DNA of 64,000 bases from Heterobasidion occidentale (GCA_039111635.1 JBCAQO010000015.1:310001-374000), one strand, 5' to 3'; numbered from the stretch's first letter, positions 1 through 11,970 are shown. Numbers and translations: made by a program. The notes: generated by a model not told the origin, from the letters alone.

Positions 1-1449
1 CAGTTTGATGTGTGACTGCAGTCGAGGTAAAAGGACGGACCTCCATTTCGACTTGGCATCAAAGCTATCGTCGGATGAGTTATCGTTGTGGTAAAACCCA
101 ATTTGGATAACGCTATCCGATCGCTCTAATTGCTGCTGTCTCGTCGAATGATGCGTAAGTAGCGCAGGTGCTATGGCGAGTCGCAAGTTGGATGTTTTCA
201 TAAATGAATCTTCGGAAGGCTTATCCCATGCCGTTTTCTGAAGAGTCACTAGGACAACAATGACTGTAGGGTAGATACCCTAGTAGACTGTGAGGGTATG
301 GACTCGGTAGATGAATAAAGAAATTGTCTCACTGCGATTTGAACTGAAGCGTCCTGTATAAGCTCACACTCAGGAGCAGAGACGACGCTAAATCGAGTTG
401 TGATAAGTAAAACCTAACGTAGAACGTCAATAATTAGAATCCTGTCAACAATTCTGTTCTACTTCTCACCCATAACACGCAATAGAGTGCACCAGACTCA
501 ATCAGAAGGGCAAAGATCTTTTCCATGTGCGTTCTTCTTAAACCTCCATGAGCGAGATAAGACTTGATCATTTGCCGGTGCCGCCTTGATAAAAAGTGAA
601 CAGAAGCCTGAACGTACTGAGCATTGATCCTACCAAGCTTTGCAGGCAATTAGAATTGTTGCTGCCACATTCGTTGCAAGAGACAAGACCCAAGCTACAA
701 AGAGACTGTCCGTAGCTTGAGACTTGAAACCCTTGACTTTGTATACAGCGCTGACAACGGCAGAAACTAAATAAATAAAAAATAGACCGTAAGTCTCTTA
801 CAACCCATTCGATAGGCCATCTCTGGACGTACCAAATGAGCCTAAAAGCGGAACGAATGGTATGATGAAGATTCTTGTATTGTGTTGCCAAAGAACCCAG
901 GCTCTCCAAGCGACAACAGTGTCGCTGAGAAGATACTGCAAAATATACTGTAAGCCATGTTCTCGCTTGACCAAACAAAAATCATACGTTTATCATGGGA
1001 AGATACATTTGCGCAATGTACAGACCACCAATGAATTCACCTTCTTGTAATGTGATCTGTTCAAAATGGTACAAAGCTCGTACAGACATGACTGAGATAG
1101 TCAAAGTGAAAGCCCAGTAGGTGGTTGACGTTGCAAACATGATGGTTGTCACAGACAACATCATGGCATTGGCTTTGGTCTTGAAGCCCTTGCAGCTTTT
1201 TTTCTTTTTCAGTCTAAGCGATATAGGTTGCTCAGATCCACTCACCACAGAAAGTATGTTGAAAACAACATAACGACAACAAAGATACCTACAATAGCCA
1301 ACGATGTCAGATTAGACATGGTTGGAGGCTAGAGTAGACAGCGACACACCGAAAAAAACACTCTGTGATGCAACTGTAGCGATGACTTGTATGATTTCGG
1401 GGGAAAGGTCTGAGAAATGAGCAGGAACAGACGACCCAGTCGCCGACAT
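1..1449 (-). CDS. Multipass membrane protein, Agaricomycete family (3' end outside window)
   Basis: I recognise the family type but no function is known to me. The likely start is the ATG at 1449 (MSATGSSVPAHFSDLSPEII). Exon 1 ends in SQSVFFG and joins IFVVVMLFSTYFLW through an intron ending at 1289. Later exons give TKANAMMLSVTTIMFATSTT, LLSDTVVAWRAWVLWQHNT, VSAVYKVKGFKSQ...LFVAWVLSLATNVAATILIA, MEKIFALLIESGALYCVLW and GIYPTVIVVLVTLQK. That makes about seven hydrophobic segments with a charged cytosolic tail. The tail frame stays open to base 1, so the stop lies outside the window. The exon pattern and motifs (DTVVAWRAW, LLIESGALY, GIYPT) match the gene at 21475-22996, so the two are paralogues. 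A receptor-like or sensor role is possible but not shown. Confidence 0.8.
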
Positions 1450-3090
1450 ACTTGCACAATCGACGCAGTCGATCTGCTCAGCAGGGTGTAGTAGAGGTCG
1501 TAAGGGAAGGGTGGGGCTCGAAGCGGAGAGAGTCCGTTTCCACCACCGGCTTGCCTGGCATTTAGCTTACGAGATCGTGAGAGATCAATCAATGGTAGCT
1601 GTGATCCTGTTGAACAGATCGTTTCAAAGTTCATAGCTATACTTGTATACTCACCGGGAGGGTCAAGCTTGCACTTGTCATGATCATAGTTGAATATATA
1701 TCTAACGCCAATGTCGATGCTTCCAAGCACCTCGGTGCTCGAGCTCGGAACCAGCTTTCGAAACGGGAAGAGCAAGGACGGTTACCGCCACCACATCACC
1801 TTTTCGATGTTTGAACTTCCCTGCCATGAAGTTACGTCACACTGAGGCTGGGCAACATCCACTGTGATTGGACGAAACAGATCAACATGATTCTCGCAGT
1901 CATTTTTCCTCCAATCCCCTTGAGCAATTCGCTAATAGCATAGCCAATGGTGCTTACGAGACGGTCCATCCGAGATAGATAGGAATATGGACTATCAGCT
2001 CGAGCTCGCGCTGACGAAACCTCTCTCTGTGGACGAATACGCTGTGGCCGCTGCCATCATCATAGCATCACCATATCTTGCTGTCTTCAAAATGGATCGA
2101 TCAGTCCTCAAACTATGACATTATTTATCGCTGAAAAATCGAGCACTTAACAATTGGTAGTCGAGGTCGTTACTTGTAAGGGTTACTCATTAGTTTAAGC
2201 GAGGTCTATGGCCATACTCAGTAGTTTCCCACGTGGTCCGGGACGTTGCTCCTTCACAGTACTCTTTACTCTCAAGTTTGTTACCCGAGATTCCTCTCAT
2301 CTTCAACTGCTCAGATGCATGAAACAATCATAGCCCTTCCTCAAAGCAGGCTCAAAGAAGCAAATTTCCTAAATATTCACATGTAAAAGCAGCCTAACTG
2401 ATGCATGCCGAGAATCTGGCCGGAGGACTTGAGAAATTTTGGTCTTGCGGGCACAGACAAGTAGACTAAAATTGGGGAAAAATATATTATATTTGTGGTT
2501 TTGAAAAGATACATTATTCCGGATATCCATCAAGAATTTGACGCAGGACGAAGTATGACACAAGTGAGCAGGAGTAATGAGTACAGACTAAGACTGGAGC
2601 ATGTGATCACGTGAGCACCGGAGACCACCGTGTAAGAACTATTGCGTTCGATTTTTCAACGGAAAAAGAACTCATACATATCAAATCCCCATCGTTAAAC
2701 GACAATTAAGCCAGGATAGCATTTACTTATCGAAGGCGTCTTGATAAATCTTTTCTTCTGAGGTATACAGTATGGTCAGTGGTGCGCGCGAACGTCGTGT
2801 CGGCGCTTGAATGTTTCGATTTGGCCAATTTCTCACGGATGTTTATCCGATATTTTCCCGCTGCACGTACACACCATCCATCTTCATCACAGCTAGCCAC
2901 CATTTCGCCAGCCGCATTGGTCACTGGATGCATTTCGCAATGCATATCTTACTAAGGGACATGATTGACATACGTTTTCAGTATGTCCTATGACCACATA
3001 TTAACGGTCGTATTAGCCTTGAGGGGAGTCAAGCGTGCCCCTCTAAGCTCGTGTTGAATCTTAATAATCTTTTCACTGTCGACTCCCGAT
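1450..3090. other. Intergenic, no gene seen
   Basis: About 1.6 kb between a leftward gene and a rightward gene, so it should hold both promoters. Short ORFs occur on both strands, but none has family-like residues or a convincing splice pattern. AT content rises from about 2400 to 2760. Confidence 0.5.
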
Positions 3091-5248
3091 ATGACACCAG
3101 TTTCCCAAACCCCCAAGACACCAATGGTCTCGTTGGACTCTAGTCCAAATGTCGACCTGAACAGACGACTAGAAGACATCGAACTGGTTGCACAGGCACC
3201 AACCCAACAAACGGAGCCTCACATCGTGGAAATTGTTAATGAGCGTCAGCCTGACATCACGAGCATCCAGGTCAAAGATCCTATCGTTGATGTGAACTAC
3301 GGTCATACACTCGTAAATCCTATGTTAGGGCACATTCATATCGCGACACTCTGCTGGACTCTCTTCATGGAAGGTTGGAATGACGGTTCGACGGGGCCAT
3401 TGCTTCCAAGGATTCAGGGGGTGTATAATGTTCGTGCCGTCTGTTACTACACCACCATGCCACCTCGGGATGTGATCTCATGTAGCTCATATCGGAATCT
3501 CTAGGTCAGTTATATTGTTGTCTCCCTGCTCTTCGTGGCGGGCTGTGTGGTTTGCAAACTCCATTTTTGAATTGATGTGGGTATATTAACCCTTTTCGGA
3601 CAGGGAATTATGATTGGAGGAGCCGCATGCATATTTTTGACAGCTAGGCTGGGTTTTGGGAAGGTTGGTTGAACCATGATATCATGCTCAATCATCCTTT
3701 CGTGAACTCATACACAATGCATGCTTCCAGACCATAGTCATCGGTAAGATTTCAGGCTTGCCCTGCCATCATACCATCGTTTGAAAGCTACGAAATAGGC
3801 TCTCTGGTCCAGGCTACGGCGTACTGTATCCAAAGCCCTGCTCCGCCCTTCGTCGTATTTGCCCTAGCCTTCGGCCTCAGCGGCTTCGGTATGGCACTAC
3901 AAGTGATTGGACAGTATTTTTGATGAGGTCCACAAAAGCTGATCTCCTCCCTGAGTTTAGGACGGCCAAGCCAACGGATACGTCGCTGGCGTCAAAAATT
4001 CTTCGACCAAATTAGGGTTCATACACTGCGCATATGGTGAACGTCCACTTTCCAACGGGCATTCCGATTCTCGTTCTAATGATCTTCATATCTTGCAGGT
4101 GCAGGGGCTTTGGTGGCCCCTTTGGCTTCTACTCGATTCGCTCAACTCGAGCATTGGTCATTCCAGTACTTGATTTCCTTGAGTTTATGCCTTCTCAACA
4201 CCGTGCTCCTGATCGCTGTTTTCCGCTTCAAGTCACAGGATGGCAAGTTTGCTATCGATCTTTTCCGCAGGTTTATTGCTCTGAAGGGACGATATAGAAT
4301 GCTTCAAGTCGATTGGAGAGGCCGTCGGAGAGCGTGGAACCAGCAAAGATAATGCTTACAAACAGATATTCAAACAGAAGGCTGTCCACCTTCTTTCATT
4401 GTTCATTCTCGCTTATGTTGGCGTTGAGGTGACCATTGGAGGTAAGTATAGAACTCATCAGCAGCCTGACCCGATGTTCTACTTAGAGCTGATCGACAGG
4501 CTGGATCGTGACCTATATCATAAGAGTCAGAGACGGAGGCCCCTCCTCTGGCTACATCTCTTCCGGATTTTTTGGGGGCAAGCAGCACTTTTAGAGCTCT
4601 TACATGAGTACTGAAACATATGAACGCCGCGGATGCAGGTCTTGCTCTGGGTCGTGTCGCTCTGCTATGGGTGAACCAGAAGGTATCTTTTTTAATACCA
4701 TACCATAATCCAACGAATAACCCTCAACCTTCTTCCCCAGCTCGGACAGCGCCTTGCCGTCCTCATATACATGCTCTTGGCTATCGGGTGCGCATCTCTC
4801 GTCCGTCGGCCTGCAATCTCCATGATGCTTACGGACCTCTTCGGGACTGTAATCAGACTGGAGCTCATTGTCTGGCTTGTTCCTTCCCTGATCTCCGGCG
4901 CTGTCGCTATCTCTCTCACAGGGTTCTTCATGGGTCCCATCTACCCCATCGTCATGAACGAGACGGCTCGCATCCTCCCCCGGTGGCTCCTCACCGGCTC
5001 TATCAGCTGGATTGCCGCATTTGGTACTACAGGCGCCGCCGCTCTACCCTTTATCGCCGGAGCCCTGGCGCAGGAGAAAGGGATCTGGACCCTGCAGCCC
5101 TTGTGCGTGCTGTCTTGCTCCCAACGAGCTTGCCTTGATATATCTTGCTTGTAACGATGCTGCCATCAGGCTGCTTGCGATGATGGCTGTCATGGTATCC
5201 TTGTGGTTGATCATCCCCAAAGAGCGTGTCAGTGATCGCGAAGAGTGA
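3091..5248 (+). CDS. MFS transporter, BSC6/general-substrate type
   Basis: A plasma-membrane type major facilitator, substrate unknown. It starts at ATG 3091 with an about 80-residue hydrophilic N-terminus, then LCWTLFMEGWNDGSTGPLLP, the loop typical of fungal Bsc6-like MFS proteins. Small exons joined by GT-AG introns give VSYIVVSLLFVAGCV, GIMIGGAACIFLTARLGFGK, PFVVFALAFGLSGFGMALQ, GQANGYVAGVKNSSTKLGFI, AGALVAPLASTRFAQLEHW, AVHLLSLFILAYVGVEVTIG, WIVTYIIRVRDGGPSSGYIS, LGRVALLWVNQK, GFFMGPIYPIVMN and GAAALPFIAGALAQEKG. The last exon ends LLAMMAVMVSLWLIIPKERV, stop at 5246. All parts lie in order and the frame can be followed throughout, so the gene looks intact. At least nine short introns are needed. 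Confidence 0.85.
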
Positions 5249-5940
5249 TTTTGCTCGACTGCCCGGCATCGTTGTAAGGATTTGGGCCCGAAAAATATGC
5301 TGTTTATCAAGTTTCATATTCCAGTGCCAGTACTTCTGTGATAGTTGCTCTTTTGCACAAAATCCAAATCAGAACACAACCTGTTGTTCCTCTTTCCCTA
5401 GAGTTTGAGGACTCGGAAGGCGATGCGGCACGTCGGTCGGGAGTTTACATCCCCACGCTCACCGAGGCCGCATCTCGATTCCGATGTTTTCAATCACCTA
5501 CCTCTGCACATAGCGACCGACGAAAACAAGCTCATGTCGAATATTCTATTCTCGCTAAACTAAGTCTTGTCAATAAGGTTACAATCGTCAATGTTCTCCC
5601 TACTCATCTTGATGCTGGTATAGTATGCATATGGGGTCGGAGGGGTACGGAGGTTACGTATGGATGCGATGGGGCAGCAGGATATACTGATGACACCGAA
5701 GGAGGTAGGTGGAAGCTGGCGGAAAGGCAGAATTAAAGGAAGAAACGTATGAAAACGCCCGATTCAGACCAGTAGATCGTGGCGTCCGCCGGAGCAATAG
5801 AAACGGTCCATTCGCGGATGTCGTCGTCGAAGATATGAAGGAAAGACATTCAGAGTTACACCATGCGAAGCAAGTGTGGGCGAGCAAGCACGGAATGGCA
5901 TAAAATGTCCGTCTAGGGTGCAGTGATAGGGAAGGATTGA
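5249..5940. other. Convergent 3' intergenic region
   Basis: Lies between the ends of two convergent genes. Small ORFs on both strands have no family-like content. I see nothing else in it. Confidence 0.5.
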
Positions 5941-7306
5941 CTATAGTATCCACGAGGATCCAGCGGAGATGAGGAAGAGGAGCACCCCAAGACAATGGGG
6001 TAATGAGAAAGGCAACCAACTTGTTAAGGTGCTGGGTGTTCGTCGGCTTGCCCTACAATGATAGTGTCAAGAAAGGAGTAAAGCTACGAGACCAAGGGAG
6101 CTCACGATGAGGATGCAGGCTTCGACAATAGTCGGACCTCCAGCAACGCTACCAACCCATCAATTGCATTCGTTCCATTCGCACCAACCGAAAGATAATG
6201 ATTGATGCCATCGGACGTGTTGGAGAGCAGACCGGATACATATTGTACGTTGGTTTGGTAGATGTACCCGTCAAATGACGTCTGGCCTGAGTATGTTGAT
6301 TGATTCGTAAGATTCGAGGTTGGTACTACGGATGACTGGGCGGTGACGTTTCCCACTAGCCAATCACTGGAAGATATGCAAATTAAGAGATTGAAAAAGT
6401 ATCAAGAAAACACGGAAAGCATACCGTGCTAGGTTGTATCTACAAAAGGGAGTTAGCAAAAGTACTATGATACCTGACGGGATGGGACACACCCGTTGTA
6501 TATGATATCATGTTGCTCTATTTTTCGAGATGAGCGAGGGAACATAAGAACACATCGCCATAGCACGTACGCTTATCAGGGAGCTCATATGATACGGCTA
6601 AAAATATGGCCCCACTGGAACAGTGTAAGACACAATGAAGTCGGCACAGCTGGGTAAGATTTCACACCTATCCGCGTCCTTTCCGTCTTGTACCCAATAC
6701 CGGAAGTGATTGCCACCTTGGATCGTCTCTTGGCAAGTGCCAAAGGTTGGATTTCCGTAGTCCCATCTAATGACGGCCGTCTCGTTTTCTGAGAAACAAC
6801 ACGAGTGAGAATGTCTGCATGGCTGCGATACGGTCTGAATCCCACCCACTGGAGCCATTGCCGTCACCGAGGTTCGCCCCCTGGTCGCTCCCCGAGTGCT
6901 GCCCGAGGCACTCACCAGCAAACCCGAACGATCTGATGCAGGGTCACCAGTCATTTATAGAACACCTGACGCCCAGACCGGCCCACTCACAGGAAATAGT
7001 TGCGCAGACCACCGTCAGTCTCCTGGTCTTTCAACACAGTCTCGTCCGACGTCCCCAAGATGATCGCGTTCAATGGCTCCCCGAGGCCAGCAGGAAAGGT
7101 GCCTGGTACTTGCTGAGCGAAGGATGAGCATTTTCCGGGGCAAGCTCGGATGCAAAACGCACTGTAAGAAAGCTGCCTCCCTTGTCTCGCGGGTCATAGT
7201 AACCTTGAGACGAAGCACGGTGCTCGAGGGTGGCAGAGACAAGTGTTGATGATAAAAGAAGGGAAATAAGGGCGGCAGAGGACATGCCGAGTGGGCGGGG
7301 GATCAT
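5941..7306 (-). CDS. Secreted protein with signal peptide and GPI-type tail
   Basis: Function unknown; a cell-wall or surface protein of a type common in Agaricomycetes. ATG at 7306 begins MIPRPLGMSSAALISLLLSS, a hydrophobic signal peptide followed by LVSATLEHRASSQGYYDP. The middle exons hold ENETAVIRWDYGNPTFGTCQ and GGNHFRYWVQDGKDAD, with several Cys. A later exon carries Asn-rich sequence with many N-glycosylation sequons (GNVTAQ, SNLTNQ, LLSNTSDG, GANGTN). After a short intron near 6050-6110 the last exon gives TSWLPFSLPHCLGVLLFLIS and ends AGSSWIL at the stop 5941-5943. That small-residue region plus hydrophobic end is what a GPI signal looks like. Exon borders between 6360 and 6600 are uncertain. 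Confidence 0.7.
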
Positions 7307-8180
7307 GAGTGGAGTATGAGGAGAACAGAGTCGTGAGGAAGGCCAGTCCTCACAATCTGGTGAGCTCAGCCGAACCGCCGAGCCGCCTCCAATCCGGCGT
7401 TACCTCATTCGGCATCCACAATGCGTGCACTCATCTGCTCCCGAAAAACAAAAGCCCACAACCTCCTGCCTTCCACCTAGCAACCGCCTTGTCCCTCCAT
7501 TCCATGTCTTCATGGCGCCCATTGCTCTGCCGGCCTCAACGACGAGCGTCTTAAGTCATATTACGCCCGGAGGCGCGACCTTGTTCGGCTTCATGCCTCG
7601 CACCATGCCTGCGACTCCTCATGTTGTTCTTGGCTTCCTTGACACATTCCAAGACGGCTCGGTCGCTCGAGGCCATGAAACATACGCATATTTTCTCATG
7701 GACGTGTCACCGTCGTATACCCATAAGGTGAGGTCGGCACATTGTACTGTCAGAGGATTCTCTTCGAACGTTGCTCACAGCGGTGAAGGCCTGAAAAGAT
7801 CGACACAATGTTTTGCATACAACGGAAAGATCATCTTCCTCAGTGGCTGTGAGTGCATGCATGATATTGTACACCGCCTCTAAAGTGGCCGCGCCCAGCT
7901 CGGTGAGTTCGTTACTTTATGGGCGCAATGTCCCTGATATACAGAATAAACTTTGATGAACGGAAGTCTATCTCAGTGGTCTGGGAGCACAAATGGAAAT
8001 CCAAGGCGCGCAAGTAGACACCTAACTGTATCGATTCTAATGGGTATATACACAAATCCGATTCATCCTCGCCTCTATGACTGCTCAAGTTTGCGCGGGA
8101 ACGCCTAGATATTCGGGCCACATCGACCGAGGAATCCGGCGCGCGAGCTCCATCAATCCTTGCGATGGGATAGGTGAGCC
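7307..8180. other. Intergenic with one unsupported ORF
   Basis: A forward ORF at 7425-7883 (MAPIALPASTTSVLSHITPG inside it) has no motif I recognise, and no downstream exon could be joined to it. Probably the promoter of the secreted-protein gene plus the 3' flank of the coiled-coil gene. Confidence 0.4.
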
Positions 8181-9291
8181 TTAGTCGCGCATGATGGTCT
8201 CAATAAGCCTTCCCGTCTGGCGAAGCTGATTGTCTGATAGAGGGACGTGTGAGGGGCCCGGTGAAGCAGACAGCATACCAGAGTCTGTATGCGCTTGTCG
8301 CGCTGTTGAATTAAAGAAGGCATGCTCTGCGTATGTGGTCCTTTGCTCCTGAGGTAGGTCGTCTGCAGCTCCTCGCACGGTAGCATTGACTGGAAATTGT
8401 TGGCAGTCATCCTGTTGGCCCATCGCGTTTAGCATGGGGTCTTCCATCTTCGCAGTAGTATTCGGTTTTGGCGCTAATTTCTCTGCCTTCATGCGGGCCA
8501 AAAGGTCGATCATCTTCTGTCTGAAGTTTTCGTGTTTTTGCTGGAGAACTCGCGCGTGACGGATTTGGGCCTGTGCGTTGAACAAGAAGATTAGAATCGA
8601 TGTTTTCCCCAGGTGACCTTCCTGCTTACCTGGAGGTGCTGTGCTGTCTGCTCCGCGGTTGCCTTTGCTTGTCGCTCTCCGGCCAGCGCTGATGCCAGGT
8701 GGGTATGACAGTCGGCATGCGCCGCATTGGCGCTACCGTCTGCCTCCTTTGGAGAGATACCTTCCTCAGTTGTCACCGACTTGCTGATGGCATTCTCTCG
8801 CCGAATAACGTCCTGCTTCCGGAACGCCTCGTTTTCCATTCTCAATATGTCGATCTCCTGCCTCATCTGCTCTCCCTCCAGCGCCCTTTTCTGTGCCAAT
8901 TCACCCATCCACTTGATCGTCCCTTCCAACTGCTGCAGTCGGATCCGATACGTCTCCTTCTCGAACTCCTGCTCTGCCGCCATCTTCACTAGTTTGTTTT
9001 CCAATTCGACCGTCCATCGTTCTAATTCTGCACATTCTGTCGCTTTTATAGCGCTTTCGCAACCTACACGGAAGATCAGGTTTCTCAGTGCCTCCACAGT
9101 CTTTGCGTGCTCTCCGTGCTCCTTGGCTAGAAGCTGGCGTACACGATGGTCCTCGGTAACTTGATAGACATAGAGCTTGTTATTAGCGCTCCGTAGGCTT
9201 TTCCCGAGCACCGCAATCCTCTCGTCCCGCTTTTCGATCTCGTCCTGCTCTTCTGAAATACTGTTGGCCTGATCTGGATCGTGAGCCTCCG

Positions 9292-9516
9292 TCTATGAGC
9301 TCGGTCGTTTTCGGAGTGCGGTGTTGAGAACTAGCCGGTGTGCGCTAGTTCAACGCTGAGCGAGTTGTCCAAATGCGGCAGAGTTAGATTGACATGAACG
9401 ACAGAGACGTAAGTACATGTGAGTCCGTATGATGGAAGAGTGACATGCAGGGAAGGGAGAGGCCCGGAAGGGGCACCGACACACAAGAAACGGGAAAGGA
9501 CCGGCAAGCAGCGATA
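9292..9516 (-). repeat. Split direct repeat B2 (element 3' end)
   Basis: 225-bp copy of B1. Its outer base 9292 touches host coiled-coil codons ending at 9291. After 9516 the two copies diverge at once, into spacer (here) and recombinase 3' flank (B1). Confidence 0.9.
9323..9354. repeat. B-end stem-loop (second copy 10731-10762)
   Basis: GTTGAGAACTAG, a 10-nt centre CCGGTGTGCG, then CTAGTTCAAC. The arms pair over 10 bp with a 2-nt bulge (GA). It lies about 30 bp inside the B2 end and has the same centre length as the A-end hairpin, but a different sequence. Confidence 0.7.
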
Positions 9517-9776
9517 GGGGGGATGGGCTCAGGAAATGAAGGGCTGCGGAGGGAAGGGTACCTGAGCAAAGGAGCGATCGCTGCTGGGCAGAGAGACCCA
9601 TTAAGTTGAGTATCCAAAGAAAGAAAAGGAAAAGGAAGGATGCATGCATGTAAATGGCAAAGAAGGAAGTCGAAGGAGGGGACGACTGTTTGAAGTCAAC
9701 GAGCTATTATAAAGAATGGTGTGAAGCCAAAGAGGGAAGTAATACTAAAGAAGGGAAGAAGCTGGGTAGAGGGCAT

Positions 9777-10373
9777 CTAAACGTGCCTGCTCCACCGCCT
9801 AAGGTCTGTCTCTAGGCATGGGGCGGTAGGATGCCCGGTGATGAGTTGGAGGTGAGCACAGTGTTCCCATAGAGTGTTGTTCAGGGGTAACTGACTCGGA
9901 GGTGGAGAGATGGAGGAGTCGGTGAGCCAGGCACGGCAAAGGAGGCGAATGAGGGAGAAGGGGAATGGAATGGAGGTCCAGAGCAGGGGGATACATAGGA
10001 GGATGTCGCGACTAGTGTAAGAGGTGACCAGGAACTCCACTCGCGATCTCTCAACCGTTCGAACAGTTTTGACCATACCACACAGGTATTGCTGATGCCT
10101 AGGCTCTATAATGGCTATGCGAGAGCCTACTCTGATAAGTTCAGATGGGCGACAGGAGACCTGCCACGTGGAAGGGTGGTCTGGAGACTGGGCTATGGCA
10201 TGGATATGGGCATGGATAGGAATGAAAGTGATAATAGGAGGGAGGTGAGATTCCAACACAGAGGGAGGAGATGTGGAATTGTGCGATGAGAGGGTGCGAA
10301 GTGAAGCAGCAGAAGTTTGGGTGGAGAGGAATGACATTATGCTGGTAAAGAGGAGGGTCGTGCTTGGGGCCAT
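9777..10373 (-). CDS. ORF in the A2-B2 spacer, unknown
   Basis: A 198-codon ORF on the element's coding strand, in the spacer between A2 and B2. It starts MAPSTTLLFTSIMSFLSTQT and includes ELIRVGSRIAIIEPRHQQYL and MVKTVRTVERSRVEFLVTS, which look more like protein than the surrounding low-complexity sequence. I recognise no domain. It could be an accessory protein, a captured fragment or chance, because this strand is pyrimidine-rich and has few stops. Confidence 0.35.
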   Translation of the reverse strand: MAPSTTLLFTSIMSFLSTQTSAASLRTLSSHNSTSPPSVLESHLPPIITFIPIHAHIHAIAQSPDHPSTWQVSCRPSELIRVGSRIAIIEPRHQQYLCGMVKTVRTVERSRVEFLVTSYTSRDILLCIPLLWTSIPFPFSLIRLLCRAWLTDSSISPPPSQLPLNNTLWEHCAHLQLITGHPTAPCLETDLRRWSRHV

Positions 10374-10558
10374 GCTTATATGTGAAGAGTAGAGAGGAGG
10401 TACGTCATGTTATGGCATAGGAGGAGACGTAAAGAAAAGGGGGGGAGGGCAGGTAGCCGAGAGAAGAGAGACAACATATGAGCGCTGATCGGAGAAGCAT
10501 AGGAGCGGAGAAGGGATTAGGGATTTGCCAGGAGTGTGAGGGGAATAGGGAGGGTGGG

Positions 10559-10699
10559 GCAAGCGAGAGACTCGGAGAGGGCTTGCTTGAGCAACAGAAT
10601 GAGAGAAAGGAATGCCAGCAAAGCGGGCACTCGGAGGCCTCTGGTCGGTCATAGACCATATTCTAAGGTTGGGTCGTACCTTCCAACCTTAGAAGTCAA
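10559..10699 (-). repeat. Split direct repeat A2 (internal, abuts B1)
   Basis: 141 bp copy of A1. Its end AAGTCAA at 10693-10699 is followed directly by the first base of B1 (TCTATGAGC at 10700), so the B1-A2 junction has the sequence expected of circularised element ends. Confidence 0.9.
10663..10692. repeat. A-end stem-loop (second copy 15811-15840)
   Basis: CTAAGGTTGG, a 10-nt centre GTCGTACCTT, then CCAACCTTAG: a perfect 10-bp inverted repeat. It sits 7 bp inside the element end in A1. Likely a recombinase arm site or an RNA end structure; this is inference. Confidence 0.75.
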
Positions 10700-10924
10700 T
10701 CTATGAGCTCGGTCGTTTTCGGAGTGCGGTGTTGAGAACTAGCCGGTGTGCGCTAGTTCAACGCTGAGCGAGTTGTCCAAATGCGGCAGAGTTAGATTGA
10801 CATGAACGACAGAGACGTAAGTACATGTGAGTCCGTATGATGGAAGAGTGACATGCAGGGAAGGGAGAGGCCCGGAAGGGGCACCGACACACAAGAAACG
10901 GGAAAGGACCGGCAAGCAGCGATA
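10700..10924 (-). repeat. Split direct repeat B1 (internal)
   Basis: 225 bp, identical by eye to B2 at 9292-9516. It begins 78 bp after the recombinase stop codon and contains the hairpin at 10731-10762. Confidence 0.9.
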
Positions 10925-11001
10925 CCCATCTGTGGTAGGAGGGGAACGACGCATTAGGGCTTGGCCGGTTTCCCGAAGGATTAGGAGTGGCGTGACTAAC
11001 C

Positions 11002-11970
11002 TCACGAAGCAGGAGGCAAGGTGTAGCGAACAAAGGCCCGATGGACGGCCGTGTTCGACTGAATGTGCACCATCATAATCTCCGCGTGGCAGCGGAGATA
11101 AGCCTGAAAGGTGTCGCTAACCCAACGACCCTTCACTTGGACGGTATCGAAGGGAAGCCCCCGAAGGAGAAATTCCAACGTGCCCCCAATACGGAAGCTG
11201 TGGCCATGCAGAGGGGGTAGGCCGGCCTGCGCGGCGGCTTGTGCGATGTACCGAAGGAAGACCGCGCGCGAGAGGGGGCGACGCTCCTTCTTGAAGGTGT
11301 TGGAGAAAAGATGTTCGTTGGGGGAGGGTTTGTTGACTGACAGGTGATGTTGTAGGGCGGCGTCGGGATCCGTGGGGTTTGGTTCCGAGGACCAGTATAT
11401 CTCCTGGCCGTGGGTGGAGGTTTTCGTCTGCGGGACGAAGATAGCGGTGCAGGTGAGGCCGTCGCGGATGACAGTTCGGATGTTGGAGGTGCGCACATGT
11501 ATGTCCGGTTTGAAGCCAGAGAGAGAGGGGACTGTGAGCTCCCCAACACGTGCAATACCGTAGAACAAGGCTGTCGCACATGCCCAAACAGCAGCGTGGA
11601 CAGAATCGGAGAGGTTCAAGTGGGGCCGGAGCTGAAGGAGATAGGCGACAGTGTACGGGGCCCTCTTGGCCTTTTTGGCAGATGGTGGGGCAAGATTCTT
11701 GGCGCCGTGCTGGAGCGACGTTAGTCGCGCGGTATCGTGAGACCATTCGAGTCCATGGATGAGATGCCAGGCCCGAATGCCGGCGAGGTAGTTCTCTACT
11801 GTGCTGGGAGAGTATGAGCCCGCGAGGGCCGAAAGGAAGGAGGAGAGGAGGGCAGTAGACGCCGGGGCCCGGTGGATTTCTGGGACATCCTTCGCGTCGC
11901 ATATGACGTGGTAGAGGAGGAGGCCTGAGCCATAGACCTCGAGAGTGGAGTCTTTCCACCCGTGGGCCAT
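11002..11970 (-). CDS. Tyrosine recombinase of the retrotransposon
   Basis: Integrates the circular DNA copy. First ATG at 11970 (MAHGWKDSTLEVYGSGLLLY), but the same frame upstream reads RPHCHARDRLIKWLPPFSHP, which also looks like recombinase N-terminus, so the ATG may not be the real start. The SAM-like region has SPSTVENYLAGIRAWH. Catalytic residues: Arg in GIARVGELTVPSL, His-x-x-Arg in LHGHSFRIGG, Tyr in SDTFQAYLR. It stops at 11002, 78 bp before B1. It overlaps the RT ORF end by 175 bp in a different frame. All R-H-R-Y residues are present. Confidence 0.9.
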   Translation of the reverse strand: MAHGWKDSTLEVYGSGLLLYHVICDAKDVPEIHRAPASTALLSSFLSALAGSYSPSTVENYLAGIRAWHLIHGLEWSHDTARLTSLQHGAKNLAPPSAKKAKRAPYTVAYLLQLRPHLNLSDSVHAAVWACATALFYGIARVGELTVPSLSGFKPDIHVRTSNIRTVIRDGLTCTAIFVPQTKTSTHGQEIYWSSEPNPTDPDAALQHHLSVNKPSPNEHLFSNTFKKERRPLSRAVFLRYIAQAAAQAGLPPLHGHSFRIGGTLEFLLRGLPFDTVQVKGRWVSDTFQAYLRCHAEIMMVHIQSNTAVHRAFVRYTLPPAS

